DNA of 64,000 nucleotides from an uncultured Eubacteriales bacterium (GTDB lineage Bacteria; Bacillota; Clostridia; Oscillospirales; CAG-272): assembly GCA_934446365.1 (NCBI GenBank), contig CAKSDZ010000001.1, positions 496,001 to 560,000 of the forward strand. The letters run 5' to 3'. Positions 1-7,021 of this stretch are shown piece after piece. Made by a program: the position numbers and the translations under genes. The notes under the pieces were generated by a model, which saw only the letters and a program-made list of their open reading frames with translations, searched no databases and was not told where the DNA came from. The first letter of the stretch is position 1, and each line of letters starts with the position of its first letter.

Positions 1-589
1 GGGCGTCTCCCGCAGCGGCCGTGACAATCATCGAAAGTGCCGCGTCGGAAACCGAAATTTTCCGTCCCGTTTCCGATTCCAAAAGCGCCGCCCCTCTGAG
101 CACCGCCCTTTTCAGCTCCGCCGCACCGATGGATTTGAATTCAAACACCGCGCAGCGCGACACGATCGCCGGATAAATGTAAAAATACGGATTTTCCGTC
201 GTGGAAGCGATAAGCGTGATTCTGCCGTTTTCTATATATTCCAAAAGCGATTGCTGCTGCTTTTTATTGAAATACTGCATCTCGTCAAGATACAGCAGAA
301 CGCCGTCCGCTCCGAGCAAAGACGAGCTTTCCGAAATCACGTTTTTCACGTCGGCAAGCCCTGCGCTTGTCGCGTTGAGCTTGTGCAGCGTTTTTCCGGC
401 AGCCTTCGCCAAAATATTGGCCGCAGTCGTCTTCCCCGTGCCGGAGGGACCGAAAAATATCATATTGGGGATATGACCGGCGTTCAGCATCTTTGGGAAA
501 ATTCCATCCGCCCCGAAAAGCTTCGGATCTCCCACCATATCTTCAAAGGATTCCGGCCGTATTCTGTCTGCAAGGGGCTGTTTCAGCAT
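1..589 (-). CDS. rarA: Replication-associated recombination protein A (RarA/MgsA-type AAA+ ATPase), N-terminal part
   Basis: The visible 196 residues start MLKQPLADRIRPESFEDMVG and run off the left edge, so the C-terminal part is missing. Walker A is GPSGTGKTT (about residues 47-55), Walker B is LLYLDEIQ, and a sensor-like ASTTENPYF follows, the pattern of the RarA/MgsA/WRNIP1 clamp-loader-like ATPases. These act at stalled replication forks together with the clamp and SSB. The start is set by AAGGAG seven bases before the ATG. A 110-base A+T-rich gap separates it from nth downstream of nothing else on the same strand; any promoter there is not clear-cut. Identification is firm; only the truncation by the window limits it. 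Confidence 0.93.
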   Translation of the reverse strand, partial: MLKQPLADRIRPESFEDMVGDPKLFGADGIFPKMLNAGHIPNMIFFGPSGTGKTTAANILAKAAGKTLHKLNATSAGLADVKNVISESSSLLGADGVLLYLDEMQYFNKKQQQSLLEYIENGRITLIASTTENPYFYIYPAIVSRCAVFEFKSIGAAELKRAVLRGAALLESETGRKISVSDAALSMIVTAAAGDA

Positions 590-699
590 ATAGACTCCTT
601 TTTCATAAAACGCCGCTTTCAAGCGCTTTTTGTCGAGTTTTATACATTGGTATCAAATAATTTATAAATATGTATAAATCATTTTATTCTTTTGTATTA

Positions 700-1338
700 T
701 TATTTTATACACTCGTATTTATTGAATGGACAGTCTGAACATGACGGGCCGCGGGCGGAGCAGACATCTCTTCCGAACATGACAAGTCTGTGGCAGAAAT
801 CCGATTGCTTCTCCGGTTCGACAATGCCGGCAAGCGTCATTTCCACCTTCTCCGGAACCTTGCTTTCGCAAAGGCCGAGCCGGTTTGAAATCCGAATGCA
901 GTGCGTATCCGCCACGATCGCCGGCTTATGGTAAATATCACCGAGGATAAGATTCGCAATTTTCCGTCCTACGCCGGGAAGCGTCAGAAGCTCATCCATA
1001 TTGTCCGGCACACGTCCGCCGAAGCGGTCGCGAATGATTACGGAAAAATCCTTGATATTCTGCGCCTTGACCTTATACACACCGCAGGAAAACACAAGCC
1101 GCTCAATCTCCTCTACCGGCGCTTCGGCCATGCTGTCGACATCGGGAAAGCGCCGGAAAAGCTCCTCACACACGATATTGACACGTGCATCCGTGCATTG
1201 CGCGGAAAGACGCCCCATCACGAGCAGCCGCCATGGGTCGCCGCCGTATTCAAGTGCGCAGACAGAGCTTGGATAGCGCTCCTCCAAAGCCGCCACCACC
1301 TCTGCGGCTCTTGTTATTTTCTCTTCCTTCGTAAGCAT
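700..1338 (-). CDS. nth: Endonuclease III (DNA glycosylase/AP lyase)
   Basis: 212 residues, the usual length for Nth. It excises oxidised pyrimidines and nicks abasic sites in base-excision repair. Visible signatures are RLSAQCTD near residue 45, the helix-hairpin-helix LPGVGRKIANLIL that carries the catalytic lysine, the catalytic aspartate in VADTHCIR, and a C-terminal 4Fe-4S ligand set (C-x6-C-x2-C-x5-C) in the last 20 residues. It follows maf by 9 bases on the same strand, so the two are probably co-transcribed with the U32 peptidase and zapA upstream. Nothing unusual is seen in the sequence. Confidence 0.95.
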   Translation of the reverse strand: MLTKEEKITRAAEVVAALEERYPSSVCALEYGGDPWRLLVMGRLSAQCTDARVNIVCEELFRRFPDVDSMAEAPVEEIERLVFSCGVYKVKAQNIKDFSVIIRDRFGGRVPDNMDELLTLPGVGRKIANLILGDIYHKPAIVADTHCIRISNRLGLCESKVPEKVEMTLAGIVEPEKQSDFCHRLVMFGRDVCSARGPSCSDCPFNKYECIK

Positions 1339-1347
1339 TTCTTCACC

Positions 1348-1962
1348 TCAAAAGTTCATGATATCAAGGGAGGTTATCCCAAATTCAGACCGCAGAAGCG
1401 CCAAAAGCGCCGCTACCGGAAGCCCCACGACATTATAAAAATCGCCCTCGATGCGCTCCGCAAACGAAGCGCCCTTTTGCTGAATGGCATAAGAGCCGGC
1501 CTTTCCCATCGGCTCGCCCGATTCCACGTACGCCAAGATTTCCGCCTCGGAAAGCTCCCGGAATTTGACCTCGGTCCTTGCCACCGTGCCGGCCGTGCGC
1601 CCATGATAATATACGGAAAGGCCGGACAGCACCGAATGCCAAGAATCCGACAGCATGCCGAGCGTCAGAATCGCATGCGGCTCGTCCGGAGGCTTTCCGA
1701 TTACGACGCCATTATAAACGACCACGGTATCGCAGGCGATGATCAGCGTATCCGGCGTAATAGAGGCATCCTCTTTTAAGCGCGCCAAAACCGCCTCGTT
1801 TTTCCGCTTGGCCGCCTGCAAAACATACTCCTCGGGCGATGCGGCGCCGGAGACATCCTCATCCGCACCGGAGACGACGACACGGAACCGGACCCCGAGA
1901 GTGGTCAGAATTTCACGTCTGCGCGGCGACGCCGACGCGAGCACAATATCCGTCATCTTCAT
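1348..1962 (-). CDS. maf: Maf family nucleoside-triphosphate pyrophosphatase
   Basis: About 204 residues. It starts MKMTDIVLASASPRRREIL, the classic Maf N-terminus with the substrate-binding SASPRR loop. Later IIACDTVVVYNG and GKPPD match the family's conserved acidic and Lys/Arg positions. Maf proteins hydrolyse non-canonical or methylated NTPs (dTTP/UTP or m7GTP subfamilies) and were first described as septum inhibitors. A longer frame begins with GTG at 1998 overlapping the upstream stop, but GGAGG seven bases before the ATG at 1962 and the family N-terminus favour the shorter form. It lies between the U32 peptidase and nth genes. Confidence 0.93.
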   Translation of the reverse strand: MKMTDIVLASASPRRREILTTLGVRFRVVVSGADEDVSGAASPEEYVLQAAKRKNEAVLARLKEDASITPDTLIIACDTVVVYNGVVIGKPPDEPHAILTLGMLSDSWHSVLSGLSVYYHGRTAGTVARTEVKFRELSEAEILAYVESGEPMGKAGSYAIQQKGASFAERIEGDFYNVVGLPVAALLALLRSEFGITSLDIMNF

Positions 1963-1994
1963 AGTCTGTCCTCCGCGGCGGAAAGGACGCCGCA

Positions 1995-4034
1995 TCACAA
2001 TCTTTTGAATTTTCCCACCGGCGGCTTTTTTTCCTGAAAGCGCATGAGAAGCGAATCCACTTCCGCCCGCGTCTCATCGGTAAAAATACAATGACGGAAA
2101 AGTCCCGCAATCGGCATATCCGCCATGTAAACCGGCACACTGTTGTAAAGCACGTTCCGATGCGGATATTCCCTGCACAACGGAAAGCGCGCCCCGGTTC
2201 GGTCGGCAAGATAGGAAAACCGGTTTGTATCGCAATAACGGCATTCTCCGCTTTGAACCGGCGAAAAATTGTCGCGAATGGCACATTTTTCAAGCGTCAT
2301 CAGCGGCAGTTTTCCATAATAGACATAGCCTTTTGGGATGCCGCAAGGCATACCTCGCGCGGCGGATGCCCCGACCTCCGGAGAGACAAGCAGAGAGCAA
2401 AACCCCAGCTTTTGATAGACGCCGGCACTGTACGGATTAAAGAGATTGAGCCGTATATCGCCGTGCTTTTCCAGCCCGAGCGCGTCCGCAAGCTCACACT
2501 GCCAAAGGCCGGTGATAAGAGCCAGCCGGCAGCCGACCTCCGCCGCCTTTTTCGCCATTTCGCGGACAGCATTAAGCTCATGATCCAAGCAAACAGGCGG
2601 AAACGCAATTCCGATTTTCCGATGGCGGGAGACTTCGTCCGCATGCGACAAATACTCCGTAAGCGGAACGAAAATACGGTCAAAAAAATCAAGGGCGCCG
2701 GGCGTGACCGTATCATAAAAGGCAAAATAGGCGCTTGTTTGCTCCGATTTCACAAAGCCGGAGGGCGCAGAGGCGGCTTCGGACGCCGCCACCGGCGCGA
2801 ACTCGCCGACAAGCCGCGCTTCCAGCCCCGCACACAACGCGCGCCGCAGGCCGTTGATTTCGGATATCGGAATGTTGACGCCGTCCTCCTCCACCGAGAC
2901 GGAGGATGCGTAAAAAACGGTCGCACCGAGCTTTGACAGATTCTCCGCAATCCGCGCTTCTCCCGTCGGCGTCCTCTCCGCCCTTCTGCACACATTTCCC
3001 GAAACCGCAACGGAAAAGCTCTCCGCTCCGCGCTTAACCGTTCCGCGAAGCTGGGCGGGCTGTCCGGCATGGAAGCTGCCCTCCATCGCAAGCGGGAGAC
3101 GTTTCTCCCCAAACCCCTGCTCCGCTGCGGAAACCGACGTCCGTTTATCCGCTTCCGTGCGGATGCCGAGCATCGAGCCTGAAATCCGCTCCGTAAAATA
3201 CCCGTCGGTAAAGCCCGAACGGGAAAACAGCCGCGCGAGGGACGCCATCTCTTCCGGCGTCGCACCGCGTCCCTCGTCGATGAGCCTGCGGTAAACCGAC
3301 ACAACACCGTACACATATTCGGCGCTCTTCATTCTTCCCTCGATTTTGAAGGATGTCACACCGCCCTCCATAAGCGCCGGAATATGCTCCGCAAGACATA
3401 AGTCTTTGAGACTGAGGGGATAGGCGCATCTTGTCCGATACGGAAGCCGGCACGGCTGCGCGCATTCGCCGCGGTTCCCGCTGCGCCCGCCGATGACGGA
3501 GCTGAAAAGGCACTGTCCGGAATGGCTGACGCAGAGCGCGCCGTGAATGAAAACCTCCGTCTCAATCGGAGACGCGGCGCAGAGCGTCCGGATGTCCCGC
3601 AGCGGCAGTTCGCGCGGCGCCACCATGCGCCGAAAACCGATTTCGGCAAGCCTTGCGGCGGACAAAACATTCTGACCGGAGGTCTGTGTGCTCGCGTGGA
3701 GCACGATGCCGGGATACCGGCGGACAAGCTGCGCGGCAAGGCCGATATCCGCCACGATAAAAGCGTGTGCCCCGAGCGAAAGCAGTCGGCCGGCAAGCTC
3801 GACCGCAACGGGGATTTCCCTGCCGTAAAGCTGCGTGTTGAGGACAATATGCGTTTTCACGCCGAAAAGCCGGCAGTACCGAATTGCCTCGCCGATTGTC
3901 TCCTCCGGAAAATTTTCCGCATTTTTTCGCGCGTTGAAGCTCTGTGTGCCGAAATATACCGCGTCCGCACCGGCAGAGACGGCAGCGCGCAGCGCCTCCG
4001 GCGAGCCGGCGGGAGCCAGCAGCTCAGGCTTCAT
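1995..4034 (-). CDS. U32 family peptidase-like protein (DUF3656 type, probable RNA hydroxylation factor)
   Basis: 679 residues. It opens with MKPELLAPAGSPEALRAAV and has the U32 signature around HGALCVSHSGQC followed by NRGECAQPCRLPY, whose cysteines match the metal/cluster ligands of this family. The long C-terminal half after about residue 400 fits the DUF3656-containing large form. Characterised relatives (TrhP, RlhA) are needed for prephenate-dependent hydroxylation of tRNA or 23S rRNA rather than proteolysis, so the peptidase name is historical. The start overlaps the zapA stop by four bases (ATGA), which indicates coupled translation. The specific RNA target cannot be read from sequence. 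Confidence 0.88.
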   Translation of the reverse strand: MKPELLAPAGSPEALRAAVSAGADAVYFGTQSFNARKNAENFPEETIGEAIRYCRLFGVKTHIVLNTQLYGREIPVAVELAGRLLSLGAHAFIVADIGLAAQLVRRYPGIVLHASTQTSGQNVLSAARLAEIGFRRMVAPRELPLRDIRTLCAASPIETEVFIHGALCVSHSGQCLFSSVIGGRSGNRGECAQPCRLPYRTRCAYPLSLKDLCLAEHIPALMEGGVTSFKIEGRMKSAEYVYGVVSVYRRLIDEGRGATPEEMASLARLFSRSGFTDGYFTERISGSMLGIRTEADKRTSVSAAEQGFGEKRLPLAMEGSFHAGQPAQLRGTVKRGAESFSVAVSGNVCRRAERTPTGEARIAENLSKLGATVFYASSVSVEEDGVNIPISEINGLRRALCAGLEARLVGEFAPVAASEAASAPSGFVKSEQTSAYFAFYDTVTPGALDFFDRIFVPLTEYLSHADEVSRHRKIGIAFPPVCLDHELNAVREMAKKAAEVGCRLALITGLWQCELADALGLEKHGDIRLNLFNPYSAGVYQKLGFCSLLVSPEVGASAARGMPCGIPKGYVYYGKLPLMTLEKCAIRDNFSPVQSGECRYCDTNRFSYLADRTGARFPLCREYPHRNVLYNSVPVYMADMPIAGLFRHCIFTDETRAEVDSLLMRFQEKKPPVGKFKRL

Positions 4035-4261
4035 TTTTTCTTCTCGTCCTCGATGAGCAGCTTCAGGCGGTAATTTTCATCCAGCAGGTCAAGCGCACAT
4101 ACGACGGCTGCTTGAAGCTTTGTCACACCCGAGGTGGAAAGCGCGATGGAATTGATTCTGCGCGTCAATTCAAGTGCGAGCTTCTGCACATATTCCTCGC
4201 TGTTCTCGGAATTCAGCGTGAGGTCCACGCCGGCAATCGTGATATTATGCTTGTTCTTCAT
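4031..4261 (-). CDS. zapA: Cell division protein ZapA
   Basis: 76 residues. The N-terminal half (MKNKHNITIAGVDLTLNSEN) has the beta-strand pattern of ZapA, followed by a long helix through VQKLALELTRRINSI to the charged end EDEKKK that would form the coiled-coil dimer. ZapA binds FtsZ and bundles protofilaments at the division site. It is the first gene of a minus-strand operon zapA-U32-maf-nth and overlaps the next gene by four bases; zapA next to a U32 gene is common in Clostridia. AAGGAG lies just before the ATG. Length and pattern are normal. Confidence 0.9.
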   Translation of the reverse strand: MKNKHNITIAGVDLTLNSENSEEYVQKLALELTRRINSIALSTSGVTKLQAAVVCALDLLDENYRLKLLIEDEKKK

Positions 4262-4302
4262 TTGAAATTTCTCCTTTGAACAAAAAACTTAAACAGAAAG
4301 CA

Positions 4303-4331
4303 TTGAATTTGTCCCGCCGCAGGCGTATAAT
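4303..4331 (+). promoter_or_regulatory. Predicted sigma-A promoter for thiI
   Basis: TTGAAT at 4303 and TATAAT at 4326 with a 17-base spacer, pointing at thiI. It lies within the divergent zapA/thiI intergenic region and is overlapped by the transcript of the opposite promoter. Confidence 0.6.
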
Positions 4332-4366
4332 GAAAAATATACGACGGACAGGCTATATTTGAATTT

Positions 4367-4395
4367 ATTATAATACAAAACTTCGGCAAGCGCAA
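4367..4395 (-). promoter_or_regulatory. Predicted sigma-A promoter for the zapA-U32-maf-nth operon
   Basis: Reading the minus strand, TTGCGC (4395-4390) and a perfect TATAAT (4372-4367) are separated by 17 bases, about 105 bases before the zapA start. Confidence 0.55.
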
Positions 4396-4460
4396 GTAGG
4401 AGACATGATTTCCCGCAATTTTATTTGGCACCTGCCGGAGTCGAAAGGAACTTCGACGGC

Positions 4461-5639
4461 ATGAAAGAAATCATTCTCTGCAAATACGGTGAAATTTCGC
4501 TGAAAGGCGCAAACCGCGCTTATTTTGAAAAACTCTTGCGGGAGCTGCTCAAAAAGCGCACCGCCGCATTCGGCGCTTTCCGCATTTATTCGCTCCAAAG
4601 CACGGTATACATCGAACCGGAAAATGAGGATGCCGATGTGGAAGGCGCGTACAGAGCGGCAAAAAATACTTTCGGCATTTCCGCAATCACACGCGCCGTT
4701 CAGACGGAAAAAACGACGGAAGCCATTCTGGAGACGGCGAAAAATCAGTTTATGCCGTATCTCGAAGGCGCCAAAACCTTCAAGGTGGAGGCGAAGCGCT
4801 CGGACAAGCGCTTTCCGCTGACCTCCCCTGAAATCTCCGCCGAGGTAGGAGGCGCGATTCTCGAAGCCTCTCACGGCAGACTGCGCGTGGACGTCCATCA
4901 TCCGGATGTGTGTGTCCGTGTGGAAATCCGCGACCTTGCGGCGTATCTCTGCGCCGGACAGGAGCGCGCCATCGGCGGTATGCCGATAGGCTCCAGCGGC
5001 AAAGGGCTTTTGCTTCTCTCCGGCGGCATCGACAGTCCGGTCGCCGGCTTCATGATGGCCAAGCGCGGCGTCAAAATCGACGCGATGCACTTTGAAAGCT
5101 TTCCCTATACCAGCGAACGGGCGCGCATGAAGGTGCTCTCCCTTGCGGAAAAGCTCACGGAATACACAGGCGAAATCCACGTCCACATCATCTCCGTCAC
5201 GCACATCCAAGAGGCGCTTCGGGACGCCTGTGAGGAGGACTACTTCACGCTTCTTCTGCGCCGCTTCATGATGCGTCTTTCCGAGCGCACGGCTGAAAAA
5301 TTCGGCTGTGAGGCGCTCATCACGGGCGAAAGCCTCGGACAGGTGGCAAGCCAAACCATGCAGGCGCTCGGCGTCACGAACAGTGTCGTTTCCCGTCCGG
5401 TTTTCCGCCCGCTCATCGGCATGGACAAGGAAGAAATCATCCGAATCTCCCGCACCATCGACACGTTTGAGACCTCCATCCTTCCCTATGAGGATTGCTG
5501 CACCGTCTTTACTCCGCGCCATCCCAGGACCAAGCCGGAGCTTTTCAAGGTGGAACGCGAGGAGGAAAAAGTGGATGTAAAAGCGCTCGAGGACGAAGCG
5601 TTCGCCACACTGGAAACGGTCGTTGTCGGACGTAAATAA
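4461..5639 (+). CDS. thiI: tRNA uracil 4-sulfurtransferase ThiI (short form without rhodanese domain)
   Basis: 392 residues starting MKEIILCKYGEISLKGANR, the ThiI N-terminal domain, followed by a THUMP domain and the adenylating PP-loop LLSGGIDSPVAGFMMAKRG near residue 190. It ends soon after the CCTVFTPRHPRTKP segment, so the C-terminal rhodanese domain of E. coli ThiI is absent, as in Bacillus and most Clostridia, where a partner cysteine desulfurase hands over sulfur. Known role: 4-thiouridine at tRNA position 8, and in some species thiazole synthesis. An upstream in-frame start exists, but AAAGGA before 4461 and the family N-terminus choose this one. No partner desulfurase gene adjoins it. 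Confidence 0.95.
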   Translation: MKEIILCKYGEISLKGANRAYFEKLLRELLKKRTAAFGAFRIYSLQSTVYIEPENEDADVEGAYRAAKNTFGISAITRAVQTEKTTEAILETAKNQFMPYLEGAKTFKVEAKRSDKRFPLTSPEISAEVGGAILEASHGRLRVDVHHPDVCVRVEIRDLAAYLCAGQERAIGGMPIGSSGKGLLLLSGGIDSPVAGFMMAKRGVKIDAMHFESFPYTSERARMKVLSLAEKLTEYTGEIHVHIISVTHIQEALRDACEEDYFTLLLRRFMMRLSERTAEKFGCEALITGESLGQVASQTMQALGVTNSVVSRPVFRPLIGMDKEEIIRISRTIDTFETSILPYEDCCTVFTPRHPRTKPELFKVEREEEKVDVKALEDEAFATLETVVVGRK

Positions 5640-5652
5640 CGAAGAATTGATG

Positions 5653-5681
5653 TTGACAAATGTCTCTGCGAATGGTAAAAT
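5653..5681 (+). promoter_or_regulatory. Predicted sigma-A promoter for the MinD-like gene
   Basis: A perfect TTGACA at 5653 and TAAAAT at 5676 with a 17-base spacer, 30 bases before the start codon at 5712. It gives the MinD-like gene its own transcription start right after thiI. Confidence 0.7.
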
Positions 5682-5711
5682 AATTGCAAGATATCAGCAT
5701 GGAGGCGAAAT

Positions 5712-6500
5712 ATGGAAGGTTCATCCATGGACAGCACACAGGTAATCCTTTTTACCTCCTGCAAGGGAGGCGTCGGCAAATCGACCGTGTGCGCCAATCT
5801 CGCGATGGCGGTTGCCCTGCGCGGACGGCGCGTGCTGCTCATCGACTGCGATTTCGGCAATCGATGCCTTGATCTTGTCGCCGGTCTTTCCGACAAGGTG
5901 ATCTATGACATCGCAGACCTTGCTTTCGGACGAATCCCCTGCGAGCGTGCCGTTATACGGGATTCCCGCTCGGAAAATCTCTTTTTCGTCGCCGCTCCCT
6001 ATGGATTCGACAGCAGAATGAATACTTTTTCCTTTAAATCCGCGGTAAAAAGGCTCATGGCCGCCGACCATTACGATTTCATTTTCATCGATACGCCGGG
6101 CGGAATCGGAGAGCCGCTCCAATTCGCGGCCAATGTCGCCGACACCGCCTATATCATCGTCGAGCCGACAAGAGCCGCTATCCGCGCCGCCGACAGAACG
6201 GCGGAATTTCTCAGCATGAAAGGCGTCCGCCGCCGCAGACTCATCATCAACAAGCTCACCGGCGGGTCCGCAAAAAAAGCGAAAGACGAGGTCATCTCCA
6301 TCATCGACAGCACCTCGGTAAAGCTCATCGGCGTCGTTCCGTACGACCCGGAGCTCATACACGCAGGCAACGAGGGCGTTCTTGTCGATGAAATGCTCAG
6401 CTTCAACATCACAAATGCATTTGACAACATCGCCGCGAGAACAATGGGAGAAGGCAGACGTCTTTTTGCCCATATACGAAGACTGAAAAGACTGAAATAA
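5712..6500 (+). CDS. MinD/ParA-family ATPase (orphan septum-site-determining-like protein)
   Basis: 262 residues. The deviant Walker A CKGGVGKSTVCANLA is at about residues 17-31. LLIDCDFGNRCLDLVAGL matches the MinD switch region, and FIFIDTPGGIG replaces the usual DSPAGIE. The C-terminal stretch GRRLFAHIRRLKRLK is basic and amphipathic and could be a membrane-targeting sequence like that of MinD. No minC or minE/divIVA gene is next to it; neighbours are thiI and a methylglyoxal-synthase-like gene. Start is supported by GGAGG eight bases upstream. It is either the cell's MinD in a split location or a related spatial regulator. Confidence 0.82.
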   Translation: MEGSSMDSTQVILFTSCKGGVGKSTVCANLAMAVALRGRRVLLIDCDFGNRCLDLVAGLSDKVIYDIADLAFGRIPCERAVIRDSRSENLFFVAAPYGFDSRMNTFSFKSAVKRLMAADHYDFIFIDTPGGIGEPLQFAANVADTAYIIVEPTRAAIRAADRTAEFLSMKGVRRRRLIINKLTGGSAKKAKDEVISIIDSTSVKLIGVVPYDPELIHAGNEGVLVDEMLSFNITNAFDNIAARTMGEGRRLFAHIRRLKRLK

Positions 6501-6546
6501 ATACTTTGAAAGGAATGCGTTGCCGCTCGGCAATGCCGGTTAGCTT

Positions 6547-6978
6547 ATGGAAATAGCACTCATAGCCGCAGAAACAAAAAAAGAACTCATGGTTCAGTTT
6601 TGCATTGCATACTGCGGCGTACTCGCGAAGCACAACATTTGCTCCACGAAAATGACGGGAAAAATCGTCTCGGAGGCGACAGGTCTTGCCATCGAGCAGC
6701 TTCTTCCGGGAAATCAGGGAGGAATCCAGCAAATCGCTTCCCGGATTGCCTATAATGAAATCGACGTTTTGCTTTACTTCCGGGACGGCAGCGACAATCC
6801 CGACGACATGTTGAAGGACGCCGCACTCATGCGCGAATGTGACAGAAGCAACGTTCCGACAGCGACGAATATCGCCACGGCGGAAGCGATCATCACCGCA
6901 CTCGACCGAGGGGATCTCGACTGGCGCGAATTTTGGAACCCGAAATCGGAATACAACCGTGCGAAGAAAACACGGTAA
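6547..6978 (+). CDS. Methylglyoxal synthase-like protein, catalytic residues degenerate
   Basis: 143 residues with the MGS-like fold across the whole length: MEIALIAAETKKELM, VSEATGLAI, GGIQQIASRI, NEIDVLLYFRD and VPTATNIATAEAII align without gaps to E. coli MgsA, and the end GDLDWREFWNPK is typical of clostridial homologues. By that alignment the catalytic Asp71 (GGDQQ in active enzymes) is Ile, His19 is Ala, His98 is Asp and phosphate-binding Ser65 is Pro. Conversion of dihydroxyacetone phosphate to methylglyoxal is therefore doubtful. It follows the MinD-like gene by 46 bases; no good ribosome site is visible and a small hairpin precedes the ATG. Function unknown; a binding or sensor role is possible. 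Confidence 0.8.
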   Translation: MEIALIAAETKKELMVQFCIAYCGVLAKHNICSTKMTGKIVSEATGLAIEQLLPGNQGGIQQIASRIAYNEIDVLLYFRDGSDNPDDMLKDAALMRECDRSNVPTATNIATAEAIITALDRGDLDWREFWNPKSEYNRAKKTR

Positions 6979-6990
6979 AAATAGAAGAAG

Positions 6991-7021
6991 AAAAAGCGGA
7001 GTGAAATTCACTCCGCTTTTT
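6991..7021. terminator. Bidirectional intrinsic terminator
   Basis: A 15-base perfect inverted repeat with a one-base centre (AAAAAGCGGAGTGAA and its complement), A-run on one side and T-run on the other. It serves the convergent methylglyoxal-synthase-like and YfhO genes; it overlaps the last codons of the latter. Confidence 0.88.
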
